Source of the DNA: Pseudomonas sp. R37(2017)
GTDB taxonomy: Bacteria > Pseudomonadota > Gammaproteobacteria > Pseudomonadales > Pseudomonadaceae
Assembly: GCF_002113375.1 (NCBI RefSeq)
Contig: NZ_NEHO01000005.1
Span: 248,001-312,000, forward strand
Direction of reading: 5' to 3'
Length of the DNA stretch: 64,000 nt
Translations under genes and position numbers: made by a program
Notes under the pieces: model-generated
The model's input: only the letters and a program-made list of their open reading frames with translations
Told to the model about the DNA's origin: nothing
Databases searched by the model: none
Part shown: in pieces, positions 31,054 to 40,383 of the stretch
How the letters are laid out: every line of letters begins with the position of its first letter
Numbering within the stretch: position 1 is the first letter of the stretch

Positions 31054-31419
31054 TCAGTGACGGCGGTGGCGCTCACGCCAGGCGCGCCACCAGCCACCGC
31101 TGAGAAAGAACCGTGGAAACGTCAGGAACTGCTCGACCAACAGGCGCGATATCGCATCCTTGCGGTCACTGAACGGCTCGGAGGCTTGCGTCTCCAGGCT
31201 GTGGCCGTGGCGTTGCAGGGCCAGCGCCGCAATCACACCGATGACGCCGATGGCGATGTTCGCAAGGGTCAGGCTGAACACCCCGGATACAATCAGCAGA
31301 GCCGCCACGATGAACAGCGGCACCGCGATCAGGTGCAACACCAGATTGGTCGGGTGCTGATGATTGTTCGGGTACGCTCGCCATTGCCAGGCGGGAAGGT
31401 TGGGGTGACGTTTGCCCAT
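31054..31419 (-). CDS. Small membrane protein, Mpo1-like/DUF962 type
   Basis: A 121-residue protein starting with MGKRHPNLPAWQWRAYPNNH, followed by HPTNLVLHLIAVPLF and two to three membrane helices, then a GHSLE segment. The order of a HPTN-His motif, helices and GH resembles the DUF962/Mpo1-like family, whose yeast member is an iron-dependent dioxygenase of fatty acids. Activity is not assured here. The stop touches that of the thioesterase gene. Confidence 0.65.
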   Translation of the reverse strand: MGKRHPNLPAWQWRAYPNNHQHPTNLVLHLIAVPLFIVAALLIVSGVFSLTLANIAIGVIGVIAALALQRHGHSLETQASEPFSDRKDAISRLLVEQFLTFPRFFLSGGWWRAWRERHRRH

Positions 31420-31549
31420 GATGCTGATCCTCGATCCATGTTGAACACATGTAAGAAGAATAGGCCCGGCCATTGCTGGCGGCGAATCAAGGCTGGCTAT
31501 TGGCTTGATAGGCGCCATGGTCTGGATTGATGTTGTCAGCTCTGACGCC

Positions 31550-31641
31550 TTCGCGAGCAGGCTCGCTCCCACATTGATCTTCGGTGACCATCAGATTCCG
31601 GGCATACATAAAACCCTTGTGGGAGCGAGCCTGCTCGCGAA
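31550..31641. repeat. REPIN downstream of the chemotaxis receptor gene
   Basis: Perfect 24-bp inverted arms (TTCGCGAGCAGGCTCGCTCC... and its complement) enclose about 44 bp. It is of the GTGGGAGCGAGCC type and lies 8 bp after the MCP stop codon. Confidence 0.9.
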
Positions 31642-31648
31642 AGGGCCC

Positions 31649-33130
31649 TCAAAGTTTGAGCTGACCTATTGCCTTGCTCAGTTCCCCGGCCAACGCCGCC
31701 AGCTCAATGCTGGTGGTCGCCGAAGTCACTGTCTGCCGCACCGTGTTCTCGGTCACGTCGCGGATGCTCACCACCGCGCGGTTCATCTCTTCCGCTACCT
31801 GACTCTGCTGTTCGGCCGCCACCGCGATCTGCGTGTTGCTTTCACGCATCTGCGCCACCGCGCCGGTGATCTCGGCCAATGCCGCACCGGCCTCCTGCGC
31901 CTGTTGTACGCAGTCGTCGGCCTTGAACGAGCTCTCCTGCATGAAATCCACGGCGTCCCGTGTCCCGGCCTGCAATGCCGAGACCATCAGGGTGATTTCG
32001 TCCGTGGAGGCCTGCACGCGTTTGGCGAGGTTGCGCACCTCATCGGCAACGACCGCAAAGCCGCGACCCATCTCGCCGGCCCGGGCCGCTTCGATGGCGG
32101 CGTTCAGTGCCAGCAGGTTGGTCTGCTCGGCGATGCTGTGAATCACGTTGACCACGCCGTTGATCTTCTGGCTGTCCTCGGCCAGACGCTGAATCATCTC
32201 GGCAGTCTGCTGGACGCCGGTGGACAGCCCGGCAATCGAGCGTTGCACCCGCGTCACCACCTCCTGCCCGCTGCCGGCCAGGGTATCGGCCGATTGTGAA
32301 AGGTCGCGGGTGGCACCGGCGTGTTGAGCGATGTGATAGACCGTGGCGGTCATTTCATTGATCGCCGTGGCCGCCTGATCGGTTTCGCTCTGCTGGCCGA
32401 GCATGCCGTGGCGCACTTCATTCATGCTGGCCGCCAGTCGCGCGGCGCCGTCATCCAGTTGCCGGGCGGTGCTGGCGACGGTGTTGACCACCCTTTGATA
32501 ACCGGCCTGCATGGCGTTGAAGGCTCCGGCCATCTGCCCGACTTCGTCGCTGCAAGCCAACGGCACTCGAGCGGACAGGTCACCGGTTTTCTCCACGTGC
32601 AGCATGACGTCTTTCAAGGTGTTGAGCTGGCTGAGCAGAAAGCGGATCAAAAGCTGCGAGGCGCCGAGCATTGCCAGCATCAGGATGAGTACGGCCACCG
32701 CGTAGTTGGAAAATCGTTCGTTGAATACCTGGCTCAGGCTTGGGCCATGGGCGATGACTGCAAGCTGCTGGCCACCCGTGCGAGTAAACACTTCGGCGCC
32801 CATCAACGGGTTGTCACCGAACAGTGGCATCGCGTTGATCTCGACCCAGCCGTTTGCATCGGCGAGTTCGAGCATGGGCTGTCCATTCAGCGTCGGCGCC
32901 TGTCCGCGATCGAACGTCAGAAGGTTGTCGGTCCTGGGCAGGGGCTGCCCGGCAGGCCAGTCGGCCAGCATTCGCGCCTGTGCCTGAGCCGAGGCTTGGG
33001 ACGCCTGAGCGCGGGCCTGTTGTTCAAGGTGTACGGCGTACAGCACCAACAGCAGCGTGGTGACGAAGGCGACGGCATTGACCGCCCAGAATTTGTACTT
33101 CAGCGAGATATTGCTAAGCCAGGCACCCAT
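31649..33130 (-). CDS. Methyl-accepting chemotaxis protein
   Basis: A 493-residue receptor: one membrane helix near residues 15-37, a short periplasmic region of about 130 residues, a second helix near 165-185, a HAMP domain ([21 protein letters not shown]) and a long signalling coiled coil with the conserved hairpin [22 protein letters not shown]. It signals to CheA/CheW. The periplasmic domain is too small for a dCACHE or 4HB ligand domain and I cannot name a ligand. The start at 33130 ([15 protein letters not shown]) is chosen over 33166. Confidence 0.9.
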   Translation of the reverse strand: MGAWLSNISLKYKFWAVNAVAFVTTLLLVLYAVHLEQQARAQASQASAQAQARMLADWPAGQPLPRTDNLLTFDRGQAPTLNGQPMLELADANGWVEINAMPLFGDNPLMGAEVFTRTGGQQLAVIAHGPSLSQVFNERFSNYAVAVLILMLAMLGASQLLIRFLLSQLNTLKDVMLHVEKTGDLSARVPLACSDEVGQMAGAFNAMQAGYQRVVNTVASTARQLDDGAARLAASMNEVRHGMLGQQSETDQAATAINEMTATVYHIAQHAGATRDLSQSADTLAGSGQEVVTRVQRSIAGLSTGVQQTAEMIQRLAEDSQKINGVVNVIHSIAEQTNLLALNAAIEAARAGEMGRGFAVVADEVRNLAKRVQASTDEITLMVSALQAGTRDAVDFMQESSFKADDCVQQAQEAGAALAEITGAVAQMRESNTQIAVAAEQQSQVAEEMNRAVVSIRDVTENTVRQTVTSATTSIELAALAGELSKAIGQLKL

Positions 33131-33226
33131 GGAGGTCTTCTCTGATAGCTGAAACAGTTTTGGCAAGGTGCCATTATTGTGCCGCTACTCCAGAGACTGA
33201 ATTTTGATGCAGATCAACTTCAAACC

Positions 33227-33250
33227 TGTGGCAGCGAGCTTGCTCCCACC
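33227..33250. repeat. Single degenerate REP palindrome
   Basis: TGTGGCAGCGAGCTTGCTCCCACC has the GTGGGAGC REP form with one mismatched position, between the TatD-type and MCP genes. It stands alone without an inverted partner. Confidence 0.7.
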
Positions 33251-33264
33251 GGGATTTTTGCTGA

Positions 33265-34071
33265 TCAGGAGATCAACGGCAGGCCATAAAACGCCCTTGC
33301 GCAGGCTGTCGTATGTGCCGCCAGATCCTCCTGGCTTTCCCCGCGATGCAGCGCGACTTCGCGCAATACTTCGGTCAGGTACGCCGGCTCGTTTCGTCCG
33401 TTTTTCGGCTTGGGGCGCAGGCTGCGCGGCAGCAGGTACGGCGCATCGCTTTCGAGCATCAGGCGTCCGCGCTTGATCTCCTTGACCAACGGATGCAAAT
33501 GCGTGCCCCGGCGCTCGTCGCAGATCCAGCCGGTAATACCGATGTGCAAGTCCAGGTCGAGGTAGCTGAACAGTGCCTTCTGTTCCCCGGTGAAGCAATG
33601 CACAACGGCGGCCGGCAGGCGGTCGCGGAAGTCACGCAGGATTTCCAGCAATCGCTGGCTGGCGTCGCGCTCGTGCAGAAATACTGGCAACTGCAGTTCA
33701 ACGGCCAGGGCCAAATGTTCTTCGAGGACCTTTTCCTGCTGCGGGCGCGGCGAGAAGTCACGGTTGAAATCCAGCCCGCATTCACCCACGGCCACCACAT
33801 TCGGCTCTTTGAGCAGGCTGCGCAAGCGTCGGGCGCTGTCGGCGTTCCAGTCACTGGCGCAGTGAGGGTGAATTCCGGCGGTGGCGAACAAGCGCTGAGT
33901 GCTTTCGTCCAGTTGCTGGCACAGTTCAAGGGCCTGTTCGCTGCCCTCGACACTGGTGCCAGTCAGCACCAACTGGCATACGCCGGCCGCGTAGGCGCGG
34001 TCGAGTACGGCCTGGTGTTTGTCGGCAAAGCTGGGGTTGGTCAGGTTGACGCCGATATCGATGAGTTGCAT
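33265..34071 (-). CDS. TatD family metal-dependent hydrolase
   Basis: A 268-residue TIM-barrel hydrolase with metal-binding motifs in order: [12 protein letters not shown] (the usual HxH is replaced by IGVNLT as in TatD itself), [27 protein letters not shown] and LESDAPYL. TatD enzymes are 3'-5' exonucleases acting on DNA or RNA. GAGG lies seven bases before the ATG at 34071. Confidence 0.92.
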   Translation of the reverse strand: MQLIDIGVNLTNPSFADKHQAVLDRAYAAGVCQLVLTGTSVEGSEQALELCQQLDESTQRLFATAGIHPHCASDWNADSARRLRSLLKEPNVVAVGECGLDFNRDFSPRPQQEKVLEEHLALAVELQLPVFLHERDASQRLLEILRDFRDRLPAAVVHCFTGEQKALFSYLDLDLHIGITGWICDERRGTHLHPLVKEIKRGRLMLESDAPYLLPRSLRPKPKNGRNEPAYLTEVLREVALHRGESQEDLAAHTTACARAFYGLPLIS

Positions 34072-34308
34072 GGTGCTACCTCGGCCCAAAGGCCGGAAAG
34101 CATATCAGAGCCGTGGATTTATAAGAAAAACCAAGAACTACAACGGGTTAACGCTGTCTCTTGAGCCTTGGGGCAGGCCGGGTTGGTAGTTTTGCCATCA
34201 TTGTGCCAGTCTTTCGCACCTTGCCAGCGCTTTGGGCGCTCTGTTTTTGTCGCCGCGCTTGATGCCATTCGTCATTGAAGCGGGCCTCATCTTCTTTCCG
34301 GAGAGTGG

Positions 34309-35730
34309 ATGATTCGTCCCTCGGTTTTGCTACTGCTGTGTTGTTCGCTGCTGCTGCCGATGTCGGCGGTCGCGCGTCTGCCCGGGCCGCTGCAAGCCGT
34401 GCCGGCCAGCAAGGTGCGCGACCTTGCGGAAATTCGCAGCAGCCGTGTGCTGCGGGTGTTGGTCAATCAGAGCCGCAACAGTTCCGGCGAAGTCCAGGGG
34501 CAGGCGATCGGGGTCGAGTACCATCGCCTGAGAGCTTTCGAGCAATACCTCAACGGTCACGCCCGTGATGGTCAGGAAATCACCCTCAAGATCATTCCCA
34601 AGGCCAAGGACCAACTGCTCGGTGCTTTGCAGCGCGGGGAGGGCGATCTGGTGGCGCCAGGCGAGTTGCTCGATCTGCAACCGGGCTTCGCCGTCAGCAC
34701 CAGTGAGCCGATTGCCAGCAACATTCCGTTGGTCCTGGTGGGCATCAAGGGCGAACGCCGCTACACCAGGCTTGAACAGCTTTCCGGCAAGACCCTGGCG
34801 TTACCCGCCGGCAGCGCCGCCGGAGATGCTGTCAGCCAGATCAATCAAAAACTCGCCCTGCACAAATTGCCACCGGTCACGATCGAATGGGTCGATCCGA
34901 GCCTTGCCGTCGAGGATGTACTGGAGATGGTGCAGGGCGGGATATTCCACCTGACCATTGTCGAACAGCCGATCGCCGAGCGCTGGGGCAAGATCCTGCC
35001 CAGGCTGCGTTTCGACAAGCAGGTACTCATCAGTGAGCCTGGAGAGGAGTTCTGGTTCGTGCGCCGTGATGCCTCGATGCTGCGGGCCAGCATCGATCGC
35101 TTCCTCACCGGTTACAAAAAACCGTCGGATCAGGACGCCGCGTTCCTGCGGATCTATCGGCGTCTCTATCAAGTGCACTATCCAATGGCCAAGGCGGACC
35201 GGCAGCGTCTGGAAAAACTTCGCCCGGTGCTGCAGAAACACGCCGATGCCCAGGGCATGGACTGGCTGAACCTGGCGGCGCTGGCCTTCAAGGAGTCAGG
35301 CCTGCAACCCGCCAACCGCAGTGGCGGTGGTCCGACCGGCCTGATGCAGATCACGCCTTCTGCGGCGCAGCGGGTGGGGGTCAACAATATCCAGGACCTT
35401 GATGGCAATGTGCAGGCCGGGGCCAAGTACCTGGCGATGATCCAACGCAAATTCTTTGCCAGCCCGAAACTCAACGAGCGCGAGCGCATGGCCTTCGTGC
35501 TCGCGGCCTACAACATCGGGCCGGAGCGAGTCCAGGGGATGCGCGCCGAAGCCCGGCGGCGAGGCTTGAACCCCAACCAGTGGTTCTTCCAGGTTGAACG
35601 CGTGGCCATGGAGCAAGTGGGCATGGGGCCGGTCAGCTATGTTAATAGCGTGAACAAGTATTACCTGGCATTCGACCGGGAGCGGGAGTCGTTGGAGCCT
35701 CAGGGGCAAAAAGTTGTCTCACGCAAATGA
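34309..35730 (+). CDS. Membrane-bound lytic transglycosylase F-like protein
   Basis: A 473-residue periplasmic protein in two parts. After a signal peptide (to about residue 23), residues about 45-280 are a solute-binding (SBP_bac_3) type domain. Residues about 300-450 are a lytic transglycosylase domain with catalytic Glu329 in FKESG, then GGPTGLMQITPSAA and AYNIGPERV. This is the MltF layout; the binding domain regulates peptidoglycan cleavage. GGAGAG precedes the ATG. Pseudomonads often carry a second MltF-like copy, and this may be that paralogue. Confidence 0.9.
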   Translation: MIRPSVLLLLCCSLLLPMSAVARLPGPLQAVPASKVRDLAEIRSSRVLRVLVNQSRNSSGEVQGQAIGVEYHRLRAFEQYLNGHARDGQEITLKIIPKAKDQLLGALQRGEGDLVAPGELLDLQPGFAVSTSEPIASNIPLVLVGIKGERRYTRLEQLSGKTLALPAGSAAGDAVSQINQKLALHKLPPVTIEWVDPSLAVEDVLEMVQGGIFHLTIVEQPIAERWGKILPRLRFDKQVLISEPGEEFWFVRRDASMLRASIDRFLTGYKKPSDQDAAFLRIYRRLYQVHYPMAKADRQRLEKLRPVLQKHADAQGMDWLNLAALAFKESGLQPANRSGGGPTGLMQITPSAAQRVGVNNIQDLDGNVQAGAKYLAMIQRKFFASPKLNERERMAFVLAAYNIGPERVQGMRAEARRRGLNPNQWFFQVERVAMEQVGMGPVSYVNSVNKYYLAFDRERESLEPQGQKVVSRK

Positions 35731-35835
35731 TCAACTAAACTGATTGTTATGTTGGGTTTTTTGCGCTTTTAACATGTGAATTACTGATTAATATGGCGGC
35801 CAACCAACACACACACTGGCAAGGAATTAAACAGC

Positions 35836-36270
35836 ATGAGCACTCTGATCAACAAAGTACTGTCTACCCGCGCTGGCTACGGCCTGACCGTTCTGCGCAT
35901 CGTTGTCGGTATTGTCTTCGCCGCCCATGGTTCGCAGAAACTCTTCGGGGCATTCGGTGGCTATGGTCTGGCGGGAACCGCGCAGTACATGGAAAGCATC
36001 GGACTGACACCGGGTTACCTGATGGCGACGCTGGCGGGCGGCACCGAGTTCTTTGCCGGCCTGGCCCTGATCATCGGCCTGCTGGTTCGTCCGGCCGCGC
36101 TTGGCCTGACCTTCCTGTCGCTGGTTGCGATTTTCTCGGTGCATATCAGCAACGGGCTGTTCATGGCCAACAACGGTTATGAATTCGCCCTGGCGTTGCT
36201 TGGCGGCAGTATCGCGGTATTGATCGAAGGTGCGGGCAAGCTCTCGGCGGACCGTGCCATCGCCGGCTGA
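35836..36270 (+). CDS. DoxX family membrane protein
   Basis: A 144-residue protein with four membrane helices. The AAHGSQKLFGAFGGYG segment after the first helix and GGTEFFAGLALIIGLLVRPAAL are typical of DoxX/YphA proteins, which are inner-membrane proteins linked to redox or quinone metabolism without a fixed function. AAGGA precedes the ATG and a terminator follows. Confidence 0.88.
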   Translation: MSTLINKVLSTRAGYGLTVLRIVVGIVFAAHGSQKLFGAFGGYGLAGTAQYMESIGLTPGYLMATLAGGTEFFAGLALIIGLLVRPAALGLTFLSLVAIFSVHISNGLFMANNGYEFALALLGGSIAVLIEGAGKLSADRAIAG

Positions 36271-36286
36271 CCGCTCTGGCGCAACG

Positions 36287-36315
36287 AAAAGGCCCGCATT
36301 GTGCGGGCCTTTTTT
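36287..36315 (+). terminator. Rho-independent terminator after the DoxX gene
   Basis: AGGCCCGCA-ttg-TGCGGGCCT stem with flanking A and T runs, 16 bp after the stop codon. Confidence 0.92.
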
Positions 36316-36424
36316 GTTGCGCGTCATTCTTGACACTGTCCAGTCAGCTTCTCTAGGATGTTGCTCATGCGCCGATTTAAACAGCTACTTGCGGGGCGCC
36401 AGGTGACTCATCCAGTTGCCGATA

Positions 36425-36504
36425 GAAGCCGGAACAGGCTTCGAAATACCGCTAAAGCGCTGGTTCGGTGTTGCCTCTCACCTGCCATGCAGACTTTTGA
36501 GGCA
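36425..36504 (+). other. Candidate structured 5' leader of the 36518 gene
   Basis: Two hairpins can form ahead of the start: GAAGCC-ggaaca-GGCTTC at 36425-36442, and TGCCTC (36472-36477) with GAGGCA (36499-36504), which would end just before the start codon. The 36340-36517 stretch holds no gene. I do not recognise a known riboswitch class. Confidence 0.3.
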
Positions 36505-36517
36505 GAGACACGACACA

Positions 36518-36826
36518 ATGAATGCACTAAACCCCGTTGTACGTCCCGCGCCGATCACGGCACATCTGACCCAGCGCAATCCAAAAATCCTGCTTGGCGG
36601 CAAACATCAGCCGACGCTACTGCGTTATCTCGATGGCTGGCCACGGCGTACCGGCGGTCCCGCTGCCTTCCTGATCCAGTTTGTCGAAGACGGTGAGTCG
36701 CTCGCCCGTTTTGCCGACGACAGTTTCGATCTGGCAGTGATTCAATCCCCCAGTCTCGAAGATGCGCCTGAAGTGATCAGGCAACTGACCCGTGTTGCCC
36801 GGCAAGGCTTGATTACTCGCCGTTGA
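36518..36826 (+). CDS. Conserved hypothetical protein, partial methyltransferase-like
   Basis: A 102-residue cytosolic protein. The second half, ARFADDSFDLAVIQSPSLEDAPEVIRQLTRVAR, reads like the motif II/III part of class I SAM methyltransferases (…FDLV…L.RV.R.G), but the glycine-rich SAM-binding motif I and the C-terminal half are missing. It may be a stable short relic or a regulatory domain. It converges on the greB C-terminal fragment. No function is claimed. Confidence 0.65.
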   Translation: MNALNPVVRPAPITAHLTQRNPKILLGGKHQPTLLRYLDGWPRRTGGPAAFLIQFVEDGESLARFADDSFDLAVIQSPSLEDAPEVIRQLTRVARQGLITRR

Positions 36827-36829
36827 GTG

Positions 36830-37024
36830 TCACGGGTAGTCGATCGCCACGATATATACACACTGCTCACCGGTCGGTGTCTGGACCCGCACTTCGGCGT
36901 CCAGTGCCTTGCCGATCAGTGCACGGGCCAGCGGTGAATCAATGCTGATCAGGCCCTGTTTGAGGTCCAGCTCATCCGGCCCGACGATGCGGTAGCGTTT
37001 GCTTTGCGTGGCCTCATTTACCAC
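36830..37024 (-). pseudogene. greB: greB C-terminal fragment (native greB broken by insertion)
   Basis: Sixty-four codons matching the C-terminal FKBP-like half of GreB: YRIVGPDELDLKQGLISIDS, PLARALIGK, VQTPTGEQCVYIV. The N-terminal coiled coil, which carries the acidic tip that reaches into RNA polymerase, is absent. A TGA lies three codons upstream of the first sense codon. The matching N-terminus is about 5.8 kb away at 42820-42938 on the same strand. The two pieces together lack roughly 60 internal codons, so this gene cannot be functional. Confidence 0.85.
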
Positions 37025-37069
37025 GAAAAATCAGCGATGCAAGTGCTGAGCAGCTCGATTCAATATAGC

Positions 37070-37097
37070 TTGAACGCAGTCATATATTCCATAAATT
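37070..37097 (+). promoter_or_regulatory. Candidate promoter of the island ABC/monooxygenase unit
   Basis: TTGAAC at 37070-37075 and TAAATT at 37092-37097 are separated by 16 bp in an A/T-rich stretch just inside the left edge of the inserted DNA, about 70 bp before the binding-protein start. Confidence 0.35.
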
Positions 37098-37165
37098 AAG
37101 TACAAATCATTTTTATAGTGCGTTTTAATCTATTCAGTATCTTGAATCGATTGGAGCATTTATCT

Positions 37166-37987
37166 TTGAAAACCAAGGCGCTTTTACCTTTTGGCTTGGC
37201 ATTGCTGGCGACCTGCTCGACGGCTTTCGCTGGTCCGACGCTGGATCGTGTAACCAGCAGCGGGGAGCTGACCGGCGTTCTGATGGAAAGCTATCCGCCA
37301 TTCTCCTTTCTCAATGAACAGAACCAACTGGACGGGTTTGACGTGGATGTCGCCAAGGCCGTTGCGCAACGGCTAGGGGTGAAGCTGAAACTGCAGACAC
37401 CGTCCTGGGATGTGATCGCTGCCGGACACTGGAACGGACGATATGACATCTGCGTCTGCTCGATGACCCCGAGCAAGGCGCGGGCCGAAGTGTTCGACTT
37501 CCCGGTGGAGTATTACCAGTCGCCGGCCGTGATTGTAGTGAATGCCAAAGACAAGGACATTGTCACGGGCAAGGATCTGTCAGGTAAAAAAGTCGGTGTG
37601 ATCAGTGCGTCGACCTATGAAGCCTATTTGAACAAGGACCTGGTGATCGAGGGCGCCGAGGACAAGCCGTTGAGCTATCCATTCGATAGCGTCCAGGTCG
37701 CACCCTACGACAACGAAACGGTAGCCTTCCAGGATCTGGCCCTGGGCACGGGCGTGCGCCTGGATGCCATGGTCACCAACCTCATCACTGCTCGCGAACG
37801 CATCGCCCAGGATCCTCGCTTCAAAATTGCCGGCGACACGCTGTATGCAGAGCCCAATGTGGTCGCGATCGAAAAGGGCGATCCGCAATGGAATGCCAAA
37901 GTCACTGAGGTCATCACCCAGCTCAAGGCCGACGGCACATTGAGCAAGATTTCACAGAAGTGGATCGGTGCCGACATCAGCCAATGA
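37166..37987 (+). CDS. ABC transporter substrate-binding protein, amino-acid family 3
   Basis: A 273-residue periplasmic protein of the SBP_bac_3 family. A signal peptide (MKTKALLPFGLALLATCSTAFA) is followed by PPFSFLNEQNQLDGFDVDVAKA, WDVIAAGHWNGRYDICVCSMT and DGTLSKISQKWIG. It would bind an amino acid or a related small acid. The TTG at 37166 has GGAG nine bases before it and gives a normal signal peptide; GTG at 37118 (289 aa) is an alternative. It is the first gene of the DNA inserted in greB and overlaps the permease gene by ATGA. Confidence 0.85.
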   Translation: MKTKALLPFGLALLATCSTAFAGPTLDRVTSSGELTGVLMESYPPFSFLNEQNQLDGFDVDVAKAVAQRLGVKLKLQTPSWDVIAAGHWNGRYDICVCSMTPSKARAEVFDFPVEYYQSPAVIVVNAKDKDIVTGKDLSGKKVGVISASTYEAYLNKDLVIEGAEDKPLSYPFDSVQVAPYDNETVAFQDLALGTGVRLDAMVTNLITARERIAQDPRFKIAGDTLYAEPNVVAIEKGDPQWNAKVTEVITQLKADGTLSKISQKWIGADISQ

Positions 37988-38829
37988 CAGCTCTCAATCC
38001 ACACCCAGCCAAGGCGACTGTCGCCTCCGAGCCCGAGACGCGTCGTTTCAGCCTGCTACCTGGTTTTCGCGCTCGCCTGTATATGACCTGGGCGGCGCTG
38101 TTTGGATTGTGCGTCATGTTTTTCATGAGCTTCGATCTCAAGCTCTCGATAATTCTGGAGAAGTTGCCCAATCTGGTTGGCCTGCATTTGGGCCCTGACG
38201 GTTTCCTGCAAGGCGCCGCGCTGACGTTGTTTCTATGCTTCTGCTCGATCTGGCTTTCATTGTTTCTTGGCTTCGCGACGGCGCTTGCACGTCTATCGCG
38301 CAGCGCGGTGGCTTTCGGCATTGCCAGTTTCTACGCGTCTTTTTTTCGCGGTACTCCGCTGCTGATCCAGATCCTGCTGATCTACCTGGGTCTGCCGCAG
38401 TTGGGTGTTGTTCCTGGCGCGATCAGTGCGGGGATCATCGCGCTCTCGCTCAATTATGGTGCCTACCTCAGCGAGATTTTTCGTGCCGGCATCATGGCTA
38501 TAGCACCTGGACAGCGCGAAGCGGCGATGGCGTTGGGTCTAGGGCCGGCGGCAACGTTTCTGCATATCGTCCTGCCGCAAGCCATGCGCACGATCATTCC
38601 CCCGACGACCAGCCAGTTCATTTCAATGCTCAAGGACTCATCGTTGATATCAGTGATGGGCGTTTGGGAAGTGATGTTCCTGGCGCAGTCCTATGGACGC
38701 TCCTCTTACCGCTACATCGAAATGCTCACCACCGCAGCCGTTATCTATTGGCTCCTTTCCATTGGATTGGAGTTGATACAGAACCGACTTGAACGCCACT
38801 ACGGCAAAGGTTTCAAGAATCAGCGATGA
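37984..38829 (+). CDS. Amino-acid-type ABC transporter permease
   Basis: A 281-residue inner-membrane permease of the HisM/GlnP family with five to six helices and the EAA loop REAAMALGLGPAATFLHIVLP that contacts the ATPase. An N-terminal cytosolic extension of about 30 residues precedes the first helix. Its ATG overlaps the stop of the binding-protein gene. No ATP-binding gene lies in the inserted segment, so the complete importer would need an ATPase from elsewhere in the genome. Confidence 0.88.
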   Translation: MTALNPHPAKATVASEPETRRFSLLPGFRARLYMTWAALFGLCVMFFMSFDLKLSIILEKLPNLVGLHLGPDGFLQGAALTLFLCFCSIWLSLFLGFATALARLSRSAVAFGIASFYASFFRGTPLLIQILLIYLGLPQLGVVPGAISAGIIALSLNYGAYLSEIFRAGIMAIAPGQREAAMALGLGPAATFLHIVLPQAMRTIIPPTTSQFISMLKDSSLISVMGVWEVMFLAQSYGRSSYRYIEMLTTAAVIYWLLSIGLELIQNRLERHYGKGFKNQR

Positions 38830-38864
38830 CCCGCCCCGTTCAACGATTTTCAACAGGAACTACG

Positions 38865-40247
38865 ATGTCCGAACCAAAACCTCTGTTGTTTGCACTGTAT
38901 GAGCAAGCGAGCGTTGGCTGTGGTGGTGCGCCCAGCCTCTGGACGCACCCGGCTGACGAGCGACTGACCATCAACTCTCTGGGCTACTGGTCGAACCTGG
39001 CACGCATTGCCGATCAGGCACATCTCGATATGTTGTTTTTCGGTGATGTGCTGGGCTTCTACGACGTGTTCGGTGGCAATGCCGATGCGGCCATGAAGTG
39101 GGCTGTGGAAGCGCCGGCCAACGATCCGCTGATGATCATCCCGGCATTGGCAGCAGTGACGGAAAACCTGGCCTTCGGTGTCACTGTCACCACCAGTTAC
39201 GAACATCCTTTTACCCACGCCCGGCGCTTCAGCACGCTGGATCACCTGACCAATGGCCGGGTCGGATGGAACATCGTCACCTCCTACCTGACAAGCGCCG
39301 CTCGCAACTTCGGCCTGGCACAGATGATCAAGCACGATGATCGTTATGAACGCGCCGAAGAGTTTCTCGATGTCGTTTACAAGCTCTGGGAAGGTAGCTG
39401 GGCGAACGATGCCGTGATTGCCGACAAGTCTCGCCAGGTCTATGCCAAGGGCGATCGCGTGCGATCGATCAACCATGTTGGCGAGCACTACCGGGTGGCC
39501 GGGCCGCATTTGACGTCTCCCTCACCGCAACGCACACCGCTGTTGATCCAGGCCGGTTGGTCAGGCCGTGGTCGTGAGTTTGCGGCCAAGCACGCCGAAC
39601 TGATTTTCATCGCCAAGTCCAACCCGCTGGAGATTCGCCAAGGTCTGGAAGATATCTGGACGCAGGCCAGGGCACGAGGCCGTCTCGCCGAGGATGTTAA
39701 ATCACTGACGGTACTTCGAATCGTCACGGCCAAGACCGAGATCGAAGCCCAACGCAAATATGACGAACTGCAAAGCAACTACCACTTGCAGGCGCAACTG
39801 GTCAGTTATGCCGGCGATACCGGTATCGACATCAGTCGCTACGCGGACAGCGACGCACTTTCAACTCATACCGAAGGCATGACCTCCTACGTGATGCGTC
39901 CCGATGGCAGTGGCAAGCCTTTGACCGCTGGTGATGTCAAACAGCGCTTTGCCAACGTCACCCGGGGCAGTGATCTGATTCTGGTGGGGACACCGCAACA
40001 AGTGGCCGAGCGGATTGAGGAGCACGCCCGTATTTCCGGTACCAGCGGCTACATGCTCAACCCGCTGATCAGCCCAGGCAGTCTCGAAGACTTCGTTGAA
40101 CTGATCATTCCTGAACTGCAAAAACGAGGCTTGTATCGTACCCAACCACAGAGCGGTACTTTCCGTTCGCGGTTACGGGCCGATGGTGCAAACCACTTGC
40201 CGGATTCAGCTTACGGGGCCTCGTTCCGCTTTGATAAGGGTTTTTAG
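38865..40247 (+). CDS. FMN-dependent monooxygenase, NtaA/SnaA/DszA family
   Basis: A 460-residue bacterial-luciferase-like (LLM) enzyme. Family marks are GYWSNLARIADQAHLDMLFFGD, GVTVTTSYEHPFTHARRFSTLDHLTNGRVGWNIVTS and HYRVAGPHLTSPSPQRTPLLIQAGWSGRGREFAAKHAE. Members use FMNH2 from a partner reductase and O2 to cleave or oxidise substrates such as nitrilotriacetate, sulfones or sulfonates. No flavin reductase lies beside it. Its start follows AGGAA, 35 bp after the permease stop, so import and oxidation of one substrate are likely coupled. The substrate is unknown. Confidence 0.9.
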   Translation: MSEPKPLLFALYEQASVGCGGAPSLWTHPADERLTINSLGYWSNLARIADQAHLDMLFFGDVLGFYDVFGGNADAAMKWAVEAPANDPLMIIPALAAVTENLAFGVTVTTSYEHPFTHARRFSTLDHLTNGRVGWNIVTSYLTSAARNFGLAQMIKHDDRYERAEEFLDVVYKLWEGSWANDAVIADKSRQVYAKGDRVRSINHVGEHYRVAGPHLTSPSPQRTPLLIQAGWSGRGREFAAKHAELIFIAKSNPLEIRQGLEDIWTQARARGRLAEDVKSLTVLRIVTAKTEIEAQRKYDELQSNYHLQAQLVSYAGDTGIDISRYADSDALSTHTEGMTSYVMRPDGSGKPLTAGDVKQRFANVTRGSDLILVGTPQQVAERIEEHARISGTSGYMLNPLISPGSLEDFVELIIPELQKRGLYRTQPQSGTFRSRLRADGANHLPDSAYGASFRFDKGF

Positions 40248-40259
40248 GAAGGAGTGCCT

Positions 40260-40299
40260 GTCCCGTTGAGTCGCCACTAGAGGGGCGACTCAACGGGAC
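40260..40299. terminator. Perfect 16-bp hairpin after the monooxygenase gene
   Basis: GTCCCGTTGAGTCGCC at 40260-40275 and its exact complement at 40284-40299, with an 8-base loop, lie 13 bp after the stop codon between convergent genes. No T run follows, so a terminator or mRNA-end stabiliser is likely but other roles, such as a mobile-element end, are possible. Confidence 0.5.
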
Positions 40300-40383
40300 A
40301 TGCGTTCCTGGTCGGTGAGATCTGGTCCTGCGTGTGCGGATAACCAGGCAGTCGGAATGCTTGTCCAGATCAGGACAGGGCCC

